DNA from: an uncultured bacterium
GTDB taxonomy: Bacteria > Bacillota_I > Bacilli_A > RFN20 > CAG-826
Length of the DNA stretch: 51,570 nt
NCBI GenBank assembly: GCA_949293255.1
Contig: CASFCL010000008.1
Span: 1 to 51,570, forward strand
Direction of reading: 5' to 3'
Both the position numbers and the translations under genes were made by a program. The notes under the pieces were generated by a model, which was not told the origin of the DNA, searched no databases, and worked only from the letters and a program-made list of their open reading frames with translations. Of this stretch, positions 18,543 through 28,050 are shown piece by piece. Numbering within the stretch: position 1 is the first letter of the stretch; each line of letters starts with the position of its first letter.

Positions 18543-20260
18543 AATTCAACTCCTCTTAAAGTGTCAACTTGAATTTTAAATGGAAGTGAAGTTCCATCGT
18601 TATATGTGTAATTTCCATTAAAGAATTGTAAACCAAAAGTAGCAATATCAAATGGCGCATCTTCTTCATCCCATAAAGTAGATTCTTCATTTGCATATTC
18701 ACCACTATTAAATGAATTTGTGCCACTTGATTCTAATAATCTTACTCTTTCAAAATAATCATAAGATAAATCAAGACCAAATTGGGCACTTTCGGTATAA
18801 TCATTTGAAATACAAGTCATGACTGCTTGATTTGATTCAAGTTCTTCGCCATCCCAAACTAAATCGTTGTAGTTAAAATAAATTGAACTACCGCCATCAT
18901 ATTGGGTGACTGTGCACTTAAAAATTCTTGAATCAACATGGTAGATTCTAACGCCAGTTCCAGCTAAACATCTTTCTCTAGCATGAATTAAATCTCCATA
19001 AGTATCTTCATAATCATTACCTAATGGACTATATAAATCGATAAGTAAATATTCTGAAAATGGGTTGAATTGATATCTAAATGTCGCAGCATTTCCTCTA
19101 TTTACTGCTCTTTCAACTTGAGAAGAAATTTCATCATAATTTGCAGGAATTACTATGACTGAATGGTCATTATATGTGTTATGAGGAAGCAAAATTTCAC
19201 TACTTCCATAAACTACATAAGGAGTAACCCAACCTAAAACGAGCTTTGAATACGGATCTAAATCACCAACGTTTTGATCCATCATTGTTGATCTACCCAT
19301 AGGTGCTAAAGATGAAGATGTATAGTAATCATCAAGACCAAGTAAGTGTCCCGTTTCATGAATATAGGTATGTGAATCGAGTGGAATATTCGATGTATTC
19401 GTTAAAATTGGGTTATCTTTACTATCATAATCAGCATAACCTAAATACATTTGGTCATAACTTGCCCAAGAAAAACCACTAGTAGTTGGAGCTTCTAAAG
19501 ATGGAGCATCTCCATACCAATCCCATGAAGTAAAATTCCAAAATGCTTCGTTATATTCAGGATAATTGACATTTGGAGCACTACCTGTTTCAAGTGTGTC
19601 TAATTGATATTGTGTAAAGTAGTTATGATGATCATAAACTAACCAAATTCCATCTAAACTACCATCGTTATTGTAATCGTAATCTTTTCTATCAATATCG
19701 TAGTTTTCAAAAGCCCAATCAGTAGCTTCTCTTAAAATTTCACTGATGATTGTTCCATCAGTTCCCATGGTAATATCATCTAAACTATCAATTGAAGTAT
19801 GGTTTGCAACATCAAACCAATCGGTGACGATTCCTTGGAAATTTAATTTGCCAAAACTTGATTGATAATAGTATTCACTAACGGACATATAACCATTATC
19901 ACTATCATCTTTACCGAAGAATGTTTTTTCAATATCGTTTCTTACTTCTTCAGTATTAGCTGTACATCCTGGAAGATGTACTGGAATAACAAGTAAATTA
20001 ACATCTCCAATTGAAGGGCAAACGTTTTCGTTATTTGATAATACACCACTTAATGTGTTGTAAGTAAATTTTATATCGACTTGTTTAGGCGATATGTATC
20101 TTGATTTTGTATCTGTCGAACTATCATTTTTAAAAATTCTAATCGTTGCAGTACCAGGATCATTACTAGTAAGTTCTTTAACTACTTCTACTTGGTCCGA
20201 GCAAGATATAAGTGTTGTTAATGCGATAAAAGCGAACAATTTAGTAAGTTTTAATCTCAT
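18539..20260 (-). CDS. M6-like zinc metallopeptidase lipoprotein
   Basis: First gene of the five-gene lipoprotein operon, 573 residues. The lipobox is LISC with Cys20 as the anchor. The zinc motif HETGHLLGLDD (His301, Glu302, His305) sits in the same HTYIHETGHLLGL context as in its paralogue, and a calcium-loop-like DYDYNNDGSLDGIW lies near residue 195. The spacing of conserved blocks (SEYYYQSSFG, SFSWASYDQMYLGY, FNPFSEYLLIDLY) follows the second peptidase throughout, so the pair arose by duplication and has since diverged well. A strong AAGGGAGG lies before the ATG, and a good promoter lies at 20289-20317. Confidence 0.92.
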   Translation of the reverse strand: MRLKLTKLFAFIALTTLISCSDQVEVVKELTSNDPGTATIRIFKNDSSTDTKSRYISPKQVDIKFTYNTLSGVLSNNENVCPSIGDVNLLVIPVHLPGCTANTEEVRNDIEKTFFGKDDSDNGYMSVSEYYYQSSFGKLNFQGIVTDWFDVANHTSIDSLDDITMGTDGTIISEILREATDWAFENYDIDRKDYDYNNDGSLDGIWLVYDHHNYFTQYQLDTLETGSAPNVNYPEYNEAFWNFTSWDWYGDAPSLEAPTTSGFSWASYDQMYLGYADYDSKDNPILTNTSNIPLDSHTYIHETGHLLGLDDYYTSSSLAPMGRSTMMDQNVGDLDPYSKLVLGWVTPYVVYGSSEILLPHNTYNDHSVIVIPANYDEISSQVERAVNRGNAATFRYQFNPFSEYLLIDLYSPLGNDYEDTYGDLIHARERCLAGTGVRIYHVDSRIFKCTVTQYDGGSSIYFNYNDLVWDGEELESNQAVMTCISNDYTESAQFGLDLSYDYFERVRLLESSGTNSFNSGEYANEESTLWDEEDAPFDIATFGLQFFNGNYTYNDGTSLPFKIQVDTLRGVEL

Positions 20261-20288
20261 TACCTCTACCTCCCTTTGAAACTACAAC

Positions 20289-20317
20289 ATTATATATGAA
20301 AAAACTAGAGTTGTCGA
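20289..20317 (-). promoter_or_regulatory. Promoter of the M6 peptidase/lipoprotein operon
   Basis: On the - strand TCGACA (20312-20317) and a perfect TATAAT (20289-20294) are separated by exactly 17 bp. The -35 box lies in the loop of the upstream gene's terminator hairpin and the spacer contains that terminator's 3' arm and T run. The start of transcription would be near 20282, followed by a strong Shine-Dalgarno sequence for the 573-residue peptidase. Confidence 0.7.
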
Positions 20318-20331
20318 ACCCCTAGTTTTTT
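20299..20331 (-). terminator. Intrinsic terminator after the 1006-residue lipoprotein gene
   Basis: AAAAAACTAG (20322-20331 read on the - strand) pairs with CTAGTTTTTT (20299-20308) around a 13-base loop, ending in a T run. It lies 44 bp after the stop codon of the upstream gene. It overlaps the promoter of the next operon. Confidence 0.75.
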
Positions 20332-20374
20332 CTTTATTTTAAATTAATATTCGTTAATTTATCACTGTTTTAGA

Positions 20375-23300
20375 TTAATCCATCCAAATAGTTAAGACAA
20401 CATCACCAGTTACAGCGAAGAATTCAGAAGTGTCGTATGAGTTAACACTTGATGTTAAACCGCTGCCTTCTTTTACAACTGTTTCACCAATTTTAAATGT
20501 GTATGAATATGGTGCTGTTCCATAATACGAAATATATGGATAAACCGAAACGCCACCAAATACAGTTACAGGTAAATTATAAGCATAATATGTATTATAT
20601 GCTCCATATTTAATACCTACATTAGATGAAGAAATTGAGCCGTTTGTGTTATTAACAACTGATAAGGTGTATTCTTGAGAAAGTGAGATTGTAACTTTGA
20701 AATCGCCTTGGATATTATATCCACCATAGTAAGATGAATATGATAAAGCATTACCATCTGAATCAGTAAATGTAACAATATATGCATATCCTTCTGGTGC
20801 TTCAGTTGTAACTTTAAGATCAACATAACTTCCTTTGTATACATCTCCAAAATCAGTAACATCGCTACCAACAGCAACTTTATCAACTGAACATGTATAT
20901 GCAACATCACCAGTTACACTGCTATCTTTTGTAACTGTGTAACTAACTGGAGTATCAGCAATGAAGCTAATACTAATTCCAGTTACTGCTGATGTACAAG
21001 TAATATTGTAGTAATAACTTGAAGTATTTGAACTTTGAACAGGTGTTGAACCATCTGCAGTAGTATATGAAACTACTGGGATATATCCTGGTTTTGGTGC
21101 AATACTAATTTGAGTAACTGTATCATCTCTAACAGCAATATTTTGACTTAATGTATCAGAAGATGTACCTCTTAAACTAATACTAACATTAGAATCAGCA
21201 TTGTTAACGCTGATACTTGAATACATATTGTAGACTTCAACTCCTTGAATACTTGAAGTAATACTTAATGCTCTATTAGTTGTTGGATATGTACCAACTG
21301 TGTAATTAATGGTTACATCTGTTTCTGGCATTGTGAATGAACATGCATAGATAGTAGTATTTCCTCTTTGTGACCAAGTAACTTCAATATCTTCATCTTC
21401 TTCAATGAAGACTGATGTTAAGTAGTTAAGAGGTGAATTAAGTCTAATTGTAAATGCAACATTTTGACCTGGAGCAAAATCACATGTTGATGAATAGTTT
21501 GCATCAAATTGAATTGATCCAGCACTGTTTATTCCAGCTGATGCTGTAACAGGTTCAACTGCATCAGGAATTGTAACGCTTACATCGCTTCCATCTTCTG
21601 GCATTACAATTTCATAATAGTAAGCTGTCTCATATGTATCATAGTTATAACCTTCTTGTTGTTCTGCATCTGTAGTTGTTTCACCAACAGTGACAGCAAC
21701 TGTAGCAGGTAAAATATATCCTTCTTCAGCTTCAGCGAATAAGTATAAGCTTGCTCCTGGTTCACCAGAAGTTACATCAGTACCAGAAGCTCTAAATGAA
21801 GCAGTATCTCTTAAGTGATATGACTTAATATGTTTACCTGCTGTAATTGTAACAGTACCATTTTCAATAACAGTAAATGTAATAGTTACATCGTTATCTG
21901 GCATTGTGAAGTAAACGTTCCATCCTGAATATGAATGTTCAACAGGATCTTCTGCATCATCAGCTAAACCAGTAACTTCAATATCAGCGATTGAATAACC
22001 ATCTTTTGCAGTTACTCCATTAAGGCTAAATGTTTCACCAGCAACTAATCTAGTTGTGACATCATCAAGACCTTTAATGTTTTCAGCACCAACAAAACTA
22101 ATATTTCTAACTTCGTGTTTGCTACCTTCGAAAGTTAATTTTCCACCATCTTCGAAGTTCATTCCAGAATAATAACTGTTCCAGTTAATTGTTCCAAATA
22201 AACCATCAAATGAAATGAGACTAGAAATTTTTGATGATAAATCTGTTTCATTACCTTCTGGAGATGTATAAGTAAGTTTTTCAATCATAAATCCTTCTTC
22301 TCTTAAAAGGATAAATGAGAAACTACTATAGTAACAGTCGCTGGCAGAATAGTTAATTGCAGTTAATCCGCTTTCTGGGAAAACTAAATTAACGTTAATA
22401 CCACCGTTATCTTTACTATATACATTATTATAATTTAAATAGATATCAGTATCTTCTTCGCCAACTACAAAACTATAGTGAACGACTGAAGCGTTTGTTT
22501 CATCGATATCACTAGCAGCTGGATGAGAAACTGTGCCATTGTCATAGATATATAAGCCACCTACATATAAATTAGAATAACTTCCACCATTTTCACCACT
22601 CCAAGTGTAATTTGTATAACCACCTGACTTAGTAGGAATTGATAAAGTAACAGTTGATCCAACTTCAACATAATCGCCACTTCTAATAGTATTGCCATCT
22701 TCATCAGCAGCTGTAACTTCACCAATATAGTAGTTCATATAATCAAGTGGAATTGAATAATTAACTGCATATTCTACTTGTTCAGAAGCAATTCCAACTT
22801 CAACTGAAGCTGCTGGCATTGTAAATGACCATGTACCATTAGTATTTGCCTCTAATGCAGTTCCGTTTAATGTAACTTCAGTAATATCAAAGTGAGCAGC
22901 TGGAGTTGCACTAATTACTAATTCTGTACCTTCAGCAACATTTGTTAAATCGCTAACTTCCATACCTCTATCGGTAATTGAGAAAGAAGCAACACCATCA
23001 TCAGCTTCAACAGTGATTGCACTATAAACTGTGCTCTTAACTGAAGTAACTGCTAAGGTTGCATCTTTTCCTGGCATTACGAAATTATAAACACCATTTG
23101 TTGCGCTTATACTAACGCCATCAAAAACAACTGTTGAAACTTCATAATCAGTAACACATGTAACGGTAGCAGATAATCTTGTGCCTTCTTCGATACCAGT
23201 AAGATCACTAAGAGCACCATTTGCATCACTAATTACAACTTCACTAACGTTGCTATCTTTTGAAACGGTTAATGTATAACCTGTTTCTTCAACTGGACCT

Positions 23301-23395
23301 GGAGTAGGATCAACTGTTTCTCCACATCCAACTAAAACTGCAGCAGAAAAAACGGCTGCAAGACTTAATAATAATAGATTTTTTCTTTTAGACAT
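20375..23395 (-). CDS. Very large lipoprotein with divergent InlB-type repeats
   Basis: A 1006-residue surface lipoprotein. The signal peptide ends in LVGC (Cys24), followed by a Pro/Thr/Glu linker. The body is built of repeats of about 80-100 residues that each finish with a FTMP-type turn and an Asp/Val strand: FVMPGKDATL (about residue 105), FTMPAASVEV (192), FTMPDNDVTI (497), IVMPEDGSDV (597) and FTMPETDVTI (687). This pattern matches the divergent InlB B-repeat family used as stalks in surface proteins. No catalytic domain is visible. AAGGGGGA precedes the ATG, and it is a single-gene unit with its own terminator. A likely role is adhesion or acting as a spacer at the cell surface. Confidence 0.87.
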   Translation of the reverse strand: MSKRKNLLLLSLAAVFSAAVLVGCGETVDPTPGPVEETGYTLTVSKDSNVSEVVISDANGALSDLTGIEEGTRLSATVTCVTDYEVSTVVFDGVSISATNGVYNFVMPGKDATLAVTSVKSTVYSAITVEADDGVASFSITDRGMEVSDLTNVAEGTELVISATPAAHFDITEVTLNGTALEANTNGTWSFTMPAASVEVGIASEQVEYAVNYSIPLDYMNYYIGEVTAADEDGNTIRSGDYVEVGSTVTLSIPTKSGGYTNYTWSGENGGSYSNLYVGGLYIYDNGTVSHPAASDIDETNASVVHYSFVVGEEDTDIYLNYNNVYSKDNGGINVNLVFPESGLTAINYSASDCYYSSFSFILLREEGFMIEKLTYTSPEGNETDLSSKISSLISFDGLFGTINWNSYYSGMNFEDGGKLTFEGSKHEVRNISFVGAENIKGLDDVTTRLVAGETFSLNGVTAKDGYSIADIEVTGLADDAEDPVEHSYSGWNVYFTMPDNDVTITFTVIENGTVTITAGKHIKSYHLRDTASFRASGTDVTSGEPGASLYLFAEAEEGYILPATVAVTVGETTTDAEQQEGYNYDTYETAYYYEIVMPEDGSDVSVTIPDAVEPVTASAGINSAGSIQFDANYSSTCDFAPGQNVAFTIRLNSPLNYLTSVFIEEDEDIEVTWSQRGNTTIYACSFTMPETDVTINYTVGTYPTTNRALSITSSIQGVEVYNMYSSISVNNADSNVSISLRGTSSDTLSQNIAVRDDTVTQISIAPKPGYIPVVSYTTADGSTPVQSSNTSSYYYNITCTSAVTGISISFIADTPVSYTVTKDSSVTGDVAYTCSVDKVAVGSDVTDFGDVYKGSYVDLKVTTEAPEGYAYIVTFTDSDGNALSYSSYYGGYNIQGDFKVTISLSQEYTLSVVNNTNGSISSSNVGIKYGAYNTYYAYNLPVTVFGGVSVYPYISYYGTAPYSYTFKIGETVVKEGSGLTSSVNSYDTSEFFAVTGDVVLTIWMD

Positions 23396-23630
23396 AAAAA
23401 TCCCCCTTAGGACGAATGATATTTTAATTTTTTGATTTATAATTTTAAAATTATAAAGACATTTTTAATAAAATTTTAATATTAAAAGATACAGGAAATT
23501 TTACAATTTTTAAATTTTTTATTATTTTTTTATATATCAAAAACCTTGCTAAACGTCATTATTTTTCAAAAAAAAGCGTTTTTTTACAATTTGAAATTTA
23601 AAAATTATATATAAGTTTTATAGGTATTTA

Positions 23631-26600
23631 TTAAAAGTCGAAATCAAACAATGAAATGTCATCATTTTCTTTCATATTCGCAAAAACACCAAGTTGTTTT
23701 AATGTATCTAAGACTGTAGAAGAAAGTTTTGCTCTCTTTTTAAAATCATCAAAACTAGAGAATTCTCTTTCTTTTCTAGCAACAATTAATTGCTCACAAG
23801 ATGTTTCTCCTAGTCCGTCTAAGACCTTAAATGGACATATTAATCTCTTATTTTCTTTATCAACAATGAACTTAGCTGGATCAGATTTTTCAATATCGAT
23901 ATTTCCAAAAGTATAACCTCTTTCAAGCATTTCAAGAGCTACTACTAACATTCCATAAATGGATTCTTCTTTGTTGCTTAATTTTTGAGTTAGGTCTTTA
24001 CTAACTCTTCTAGCATCTAATTCTTGAAGCTTATTATAGACAGCATCAATTCCACCAATCATCGATTTAATATCATAACTATCACATCTTAAAGTAAAGT
24101 AAGTTGCGTAATATTCAAGTGGATGATAAAGCTTATAATAACCAACTCTCATAGCCATCATAACGTATGCACAGGCATGACCTTTTGGGAATAAATAAGC
24201 AATCTTTTTACATGATTCAATATAATAATCAGGGACATTATGTTCTCTCATTAAAGCAATTAAATCATCGGTCAAAGGCTTATTTTTTCTAACAATTTCC
24301 ATGATTTTAAAAGATGTTTCGTTTGGTAAACCTTGTCTAATAAGATATTCCATAATATCATCACGACATCCAATAAGACCTCTTAAATTAGTAATACCTT
24401 GTTTAATTAAATTTTGTTGGTTATTTGCCCAAACTTCAGTACCATGAGATAAACCTGAAATAATAAGTAAATCGCTAAAACTCTTTGGATTTGTTTCTCT
24501 TAACATTTGTCTAACAAAGTTAGTACCAAATTCAGGTAAACCAAGTGCACCATTATCAGGTTTCATGTATTTATGAGCAAGTTTTAATTCTTTATCAGAA
24601 GAGAATAAAGAAATAACTTTTTTATCATTCATTGGAATCTTTCTTCCATCAACACCAGTTAAATCAGTCATCATCTTAACTGCTTGAGGATCAACATGTC
24701 CTAACATATCGAATTTAAGAATAGTTTCATGAAGGGCATCATAATCAAAATGTGTTGTTCTCCAAGTTGCTTCAACATCCTCTGCAGGATATTGAATTGG
24801 AGTGAAGTAATTAATATCGTAACCATTAGGAATAACAACAATTCCACCTGGATGTTGACCTGTTGTTCTTTTAACATCCGTGCATCCAAAAGCTAAAGCA
24901 GCAATATCTGCACTTCTCATCTTGGTCCAATCTTGACCAAACTTTTCATAATATTTTCTAACGTAACCAATAGCTGTTTTAATCTTGACAGTAGAAACTG
25001 TTCCAGCACGATAAACATTATTTTCTCCAAGTAACTCTTTTGTAAAATTATGAGCAGTTGATTGGAAATCTGCAGGGAAATTTAAATCAATATCAGGAGT
25101 TTTTTCTGCGTGGAATCCTAAGAAAGTTTGGAAAGGAATTGATTGTCCATCACCAACTAATTTAGTTCCACAATGTGGACAAACTTTTTCTTCAAGGTCA
25201 AATCCACTAGTGATTTCTTTATCTTTAGAGAATTCAACATACTTACATTTTGGACATCTATAATGAGGAGGTAATGGATTAACTTCGGTAATTGAAGCCA
25301 TAGTTGCAGCAAAAGATGATCCGACAGATCCACGAGATCCAACTATATATCCTCTATCATTAGACATCTTAACTAAAAGATGAGAAATATAATAAATAAC
25401 AGCATATCCGTTATTAATAATACCTTGTAACTCTGTTTCTAATCGATTTTCGATTAATTCAGGTAACTTTTCACCATATAATTCATGAGCTTTTGAAAAA
25501 CATAAATCACGAAGCATCTTATCAACGTTATCGATTTTTGGTGGGAAAAGTCCTGGAGGAATTGGAGATAATTCTTCAATTTGGTCAGCAATAAAATTAC
25601 TATTTTTTATAACATATTCCTCGGCTTCTTTTTCTCCAAGCCACTTAAAACATTCGAGCATGTCGACTGTATCACGGAAATGTTGATCAGGATTTGCATA
25701 ATAATTCGAATTTTTAGAAGCGTGAGCAAGAGGATGTAAAACTTTTCCAACACCTTCTGATTCAATTAAGATATCACGATATCTTTTGAATTCAGAATTT
25801 GTATAATGACAATCTCCAGTTGCAACGATTAACTTGTTTTGACGTTTTGCTTCCTCAATAATTGCTAAAAGATATCTTTTTACTAAATCCATTGAAGGAA
25901 TTTCATGAGAATTTACTAAAAATGAATAATTTTCTAAAGGTTGAATCTCTATGTAATCATAAAAAGATACTGCATCTTTTAAACTTTGAGCATTTCTTCT
26001 ATAAGCTGAATAGAAAACTTCTCCATTAGCACAAGCGCTACCAATTAAAAAGTCTTTACGATATACTTCTATTTCATCTCTAAAAACAAAAGGATAAGTT
26101 CCTTGATGGCTTGTGTGAGATATTGAGATAAGTTTATATAAATTAAATAATCCTTGTTGGTTTTTAGCATAAATTACAACATGTCTATTTAAATTACGTG
26201 CATGGTTAAATAAAGCATCATCAAAAGGTAATTTAGCTAAACCATTTAAGGTAAATTTAGGATTTTGCTTAGTTAATAAATTTAAAAGATCAGAAAAACA
26301 AGAAGTTAATACTTTAGCATCATAAACAGCTCTATGTGCACTTTTTGTATCATATGAAACTTCTAATCTTTTTGATAAGCCTTCAAGAGAGTGACTTCTT
26401 GCTGAAGGCCATAAATATCTAGAAATTTGAAGGGTATCTACGCCTGGTTGAGTAAGTCCTTCATAACCATTATCAAGTAAAGCTTGATTGAGCATCAAAT
26501 AGTCAAATTCAATGTTATGAGAAACTAAAATTGTACCCTTAATAAAGTCTAAAATTTGAGGTAAGACATCTCTAATAGGTCTTTCTTTTTCAACCATTTC

Positions 26601-28049
26601 GTTGCTAATGTGGGTTTTTTCTTCAATATATTTAGGAATTTTCTTTTCAGGATTAATTAAAATACTAAGGTTATCAACCTCTACTCCGTTAACATATTTA
26701 ATAGCACCAATTTCAGTGATTCGATCTTCAATAATACTTAAACCTGTGGTTTCTAAATCGAATACAACATACTCACCTTGAGAAAGTAAAGTATTATCAG
26801 GATTAAGGCAACCTTTTAAGTATCTATCTAACATATAAAATTCACATCCATATAAAACTTTAATTCCAGCTTTTTTAGCGGCATTATAAGCATTTGGATA
26901 TGATTGGATACAAGCATGATCAGTAATACCAATTGCTTTATGGCCTATGTTTTTAGCTAATTTAATGTAATCTTCAATTGGTGATAATCCATCAAGAGTT
27001 GACATATTTGTATGAAGATGAAGTTCAACTCTTTTTTCGGCTGCATTATCTTCTCTTGTAATTTTTTTAGGAAGTTCATAAATTTGATGAGCTAAAATAA
27101 ATCTATCTTTTCTAAATTTATCATAACCAACTTTTCCTAAAACTCTAAAATATGAACCTACTTCTATCTTTTTCATCAACTCTTCAGTAATTGAATTACT
27201 TTCAAAGCCAGAAACATAGATACCTCCAGTATGGTCAGTGATTCCAAATTTAACAAATTTACGACCATTTTTTGTATTGGAAATTTTTGCTTCAAAAACA
27301 ATTCCTAAAACATCAACTGCTCCACTGTTATCAGTTAAATCAGCAATTCTTTCAAAAGTTGTATAGTCGCCATCTCTTTTAAATAAAGCTTTAAATTTTC
27401 TATCTTCAATCATCTTATCATAGTTATCTTGAAGACGTTTTATCGCTTCTTCTTCAGGTTCTTTTTTGATTGTATCAAACTCTTCATCTAAAGATTTTCT
27501 TTCAACAAATTCTTCTTCATCTTCACCATTAAAATTGTTTCCGTTTTGGAAGTTATCATAGTTCTCATATGAAACTTCTTCAGCAACAAAATATTCAGCT
27601 TCTTTAGTATTATTTTCAATTAATTTTATTGGCGAATTATAGTTAACAAAGTTCAATAACGCCACCAAATCCCTATAAATTTCTTTATTTTGGTTTTCCT
27701 TGTCATCTAAAAATTTAATTGAAATATAAGCAGAATCACTATTAACTTCATAGCAAGATGAATCAAATTTTCGATTAAAAATAAAGTCAGAAATAAGTGT
27801 TTTTATATCATCAAAAGTAGGCTTTGCTTCATAGGTAAAAGTTATCTCATATTTATAAGAATTAATGTTACTTAAAGCATTAATAAATATCTCCAAAAGA
27901 TGATAAGTCCATGGGGAAGATTTTCTAATATCATATATAAAATAATTACGGTCGAAATTGGATTTTGTAATGTTTGTAAAGTCCATATCAAAATCTTCGA
28001 TATCATCGATTTTGATTGACCTTAAAAACCTTTCCATTCTTTCTTTCAT
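23631..28049 (-). CDS. polC: DNA polymerase III PolC, Gram-positive type
   Basis: The replicative polymerase alpha subunit with built-in 3'-5' exonuclease, 1472 residues, normal for PolC. In order: an N-terminal domain, an OB fold (about 235-330), the PHP domain starting at VELHLHTNMSTLDG (about 340), the DnaQ-like exonuclease inserted in it with VVFDLETTGLS (about 429), then the catalytic palm and fingers. A four-cysteine zinc site lies between CPKCKY and CPHCG, followed by the family sequence KTPDIDLNFPADFQ. GFDLEEKV links the two zinc pairs. It starts one base after rseP and ends a run of co-directional genes from pyrH. AGGA lies 11 bases before the ATG. No clear terminator follows it. Confidence 0.98.
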   Translation of the reverse strand: MKERMERFLRSIKIDDIEDFDMDFTNITKSNFDRNYFIYDIRKSSPWTYHLLEIFINALSNINSYKYEITFTYEAKPTFDDIKTLISDFIFNRKFDSSCYEVNSDSAYISIKFLDDKENQNKEIYRDLVALLNFVNYNSPIKLIENNTKEAEYFVAEEVSYENYDNFQNGNNFNGEDEEEFVERKSLDEEFDTIKKEPEEEAIKRLQDNYDKMIEDRKFKALFKRDGDYTTFERIADLTDNSGAVDVLGIVFEAKISNTKNGRKFVKFGITDHTGGIYVSGFESNSITEELMKKIEVGSYFRVLGKVGYDKFRKDRFILAHQIYELPKKITREDNAAEKRVELHLHTNMSTLDGLSPIEDYIKLAKNIGHKAIGITDHACIQSYPNAYNAAKKAGIKVLYGCEFYMLDRYLKGCLNPDNTLLSQGEYVVFDLETTGLSIIEDRITEIGAIKYVNGVEVDNLSILINPEKKIPKYIEEKTHISNEMVEKERPIRDVLPQILDFIKGTILVSHNIEFDYLMLNQALLDNGYEGLTQPGVDTLQISRYLWPSARSHSLEGLSKRLEVSYDTKSAHRAVYDAKVLTSCFSDLLNLLTKQNPKFTLNGLAKLPFDDALFNHARNLNRHVVIYAKNQQGLFNLYKLISISHTSHQGTYPFVFRDEIEVYRKDFLIGSACANGEVFYSAYRRNAQSLKDAVSFYDYIEIQPLENYSFLVNSHEIPSMDLVKRYLLAIIEEAKRQNKLIVATGDCHYTNSEFKRYRDILIESEGVGKVLHPLAHASKNSNYYANPDQHFRDTVDMLECFKWLGEKEAEEYVIKNSNFIADQIEELSPIPPGLFPPKIDNVDKMLRDLCFSKAHELYGEKLPELIENRLETELQGIINNGYAVIYYISHLLVKMSNDRGYIVGSRGSVGSSFAATMASITEVNPLPPHYRCPKCKYVEFSKDKEITSGFDLEEKVCPHCGTKLVGDGQSIPFQTFLGFHAEKTPDIDLNFPADFQSTAHNFTKELLGENNVYRAGTVSTVKIKTAIGYVRKYYEKFGQDWTKMRSADIAALAFGCTDVKRTTGQHPGGIVVIPNGYDINYFTPIQYPAEDVEATWRTTHFDYDALHETILKFDMLGHVDPQAVKMMTDLTGVDGRKIPMNDKKVISLFSSDKELKLAHKYMKPDNGALGLPEFGTNFVRQMLRETNPKSFSDLLIISGLSHGTEVWANNQQNLIKQGITNLRGLIGCRDDIMEYLIRQGLPNETSFKIMEIVRKNKPLTDDLIALMREHNVPDYYIESCKKIAYLFPKGHACAYVMMAMRVGYYKLYHPLEYYATYFTLRCDSYDIKSMIGGIDAVYNKLQELDARRVSKDLTQKLSNKEESIYGMLVVALEMLERGYTFGNIDIEKSDPAKFIVDKENKRLICPFKVLDGLGETSCEQLIVARKEREFSSFDDFKKRAKLSSTVLDTLKQLGVFANMKENDDISLFDFDF

Positions 28050-28050
28050 A

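Noticed and set aside
20617-20910. A 97-residue His/Leu/Met-rich open frame inside the repeat lipoprotein gene
   Set aside because: It is an alternative frame of the Tyr/Ser/Thr-rich lipoprotein on the same strand; composition and lack of a ribosome binding site indicate a by-product.
23396-23630. A small RNA or terminator in the 235-bp spacer between polC and the repeat lipoprotein gene
   Set aside because: The spacer is very AT-rich; the only hairpin (seven A-T pairs around CGC near 23570-23590) is too weak to call, and promoter-like boxes are too many to choose between.
23656-23916. An 86-residue plus-strand open frame opposite the end of polC
   Set aside because: It lies wholly within the conserved PolC coding region and has no start signal or known family.
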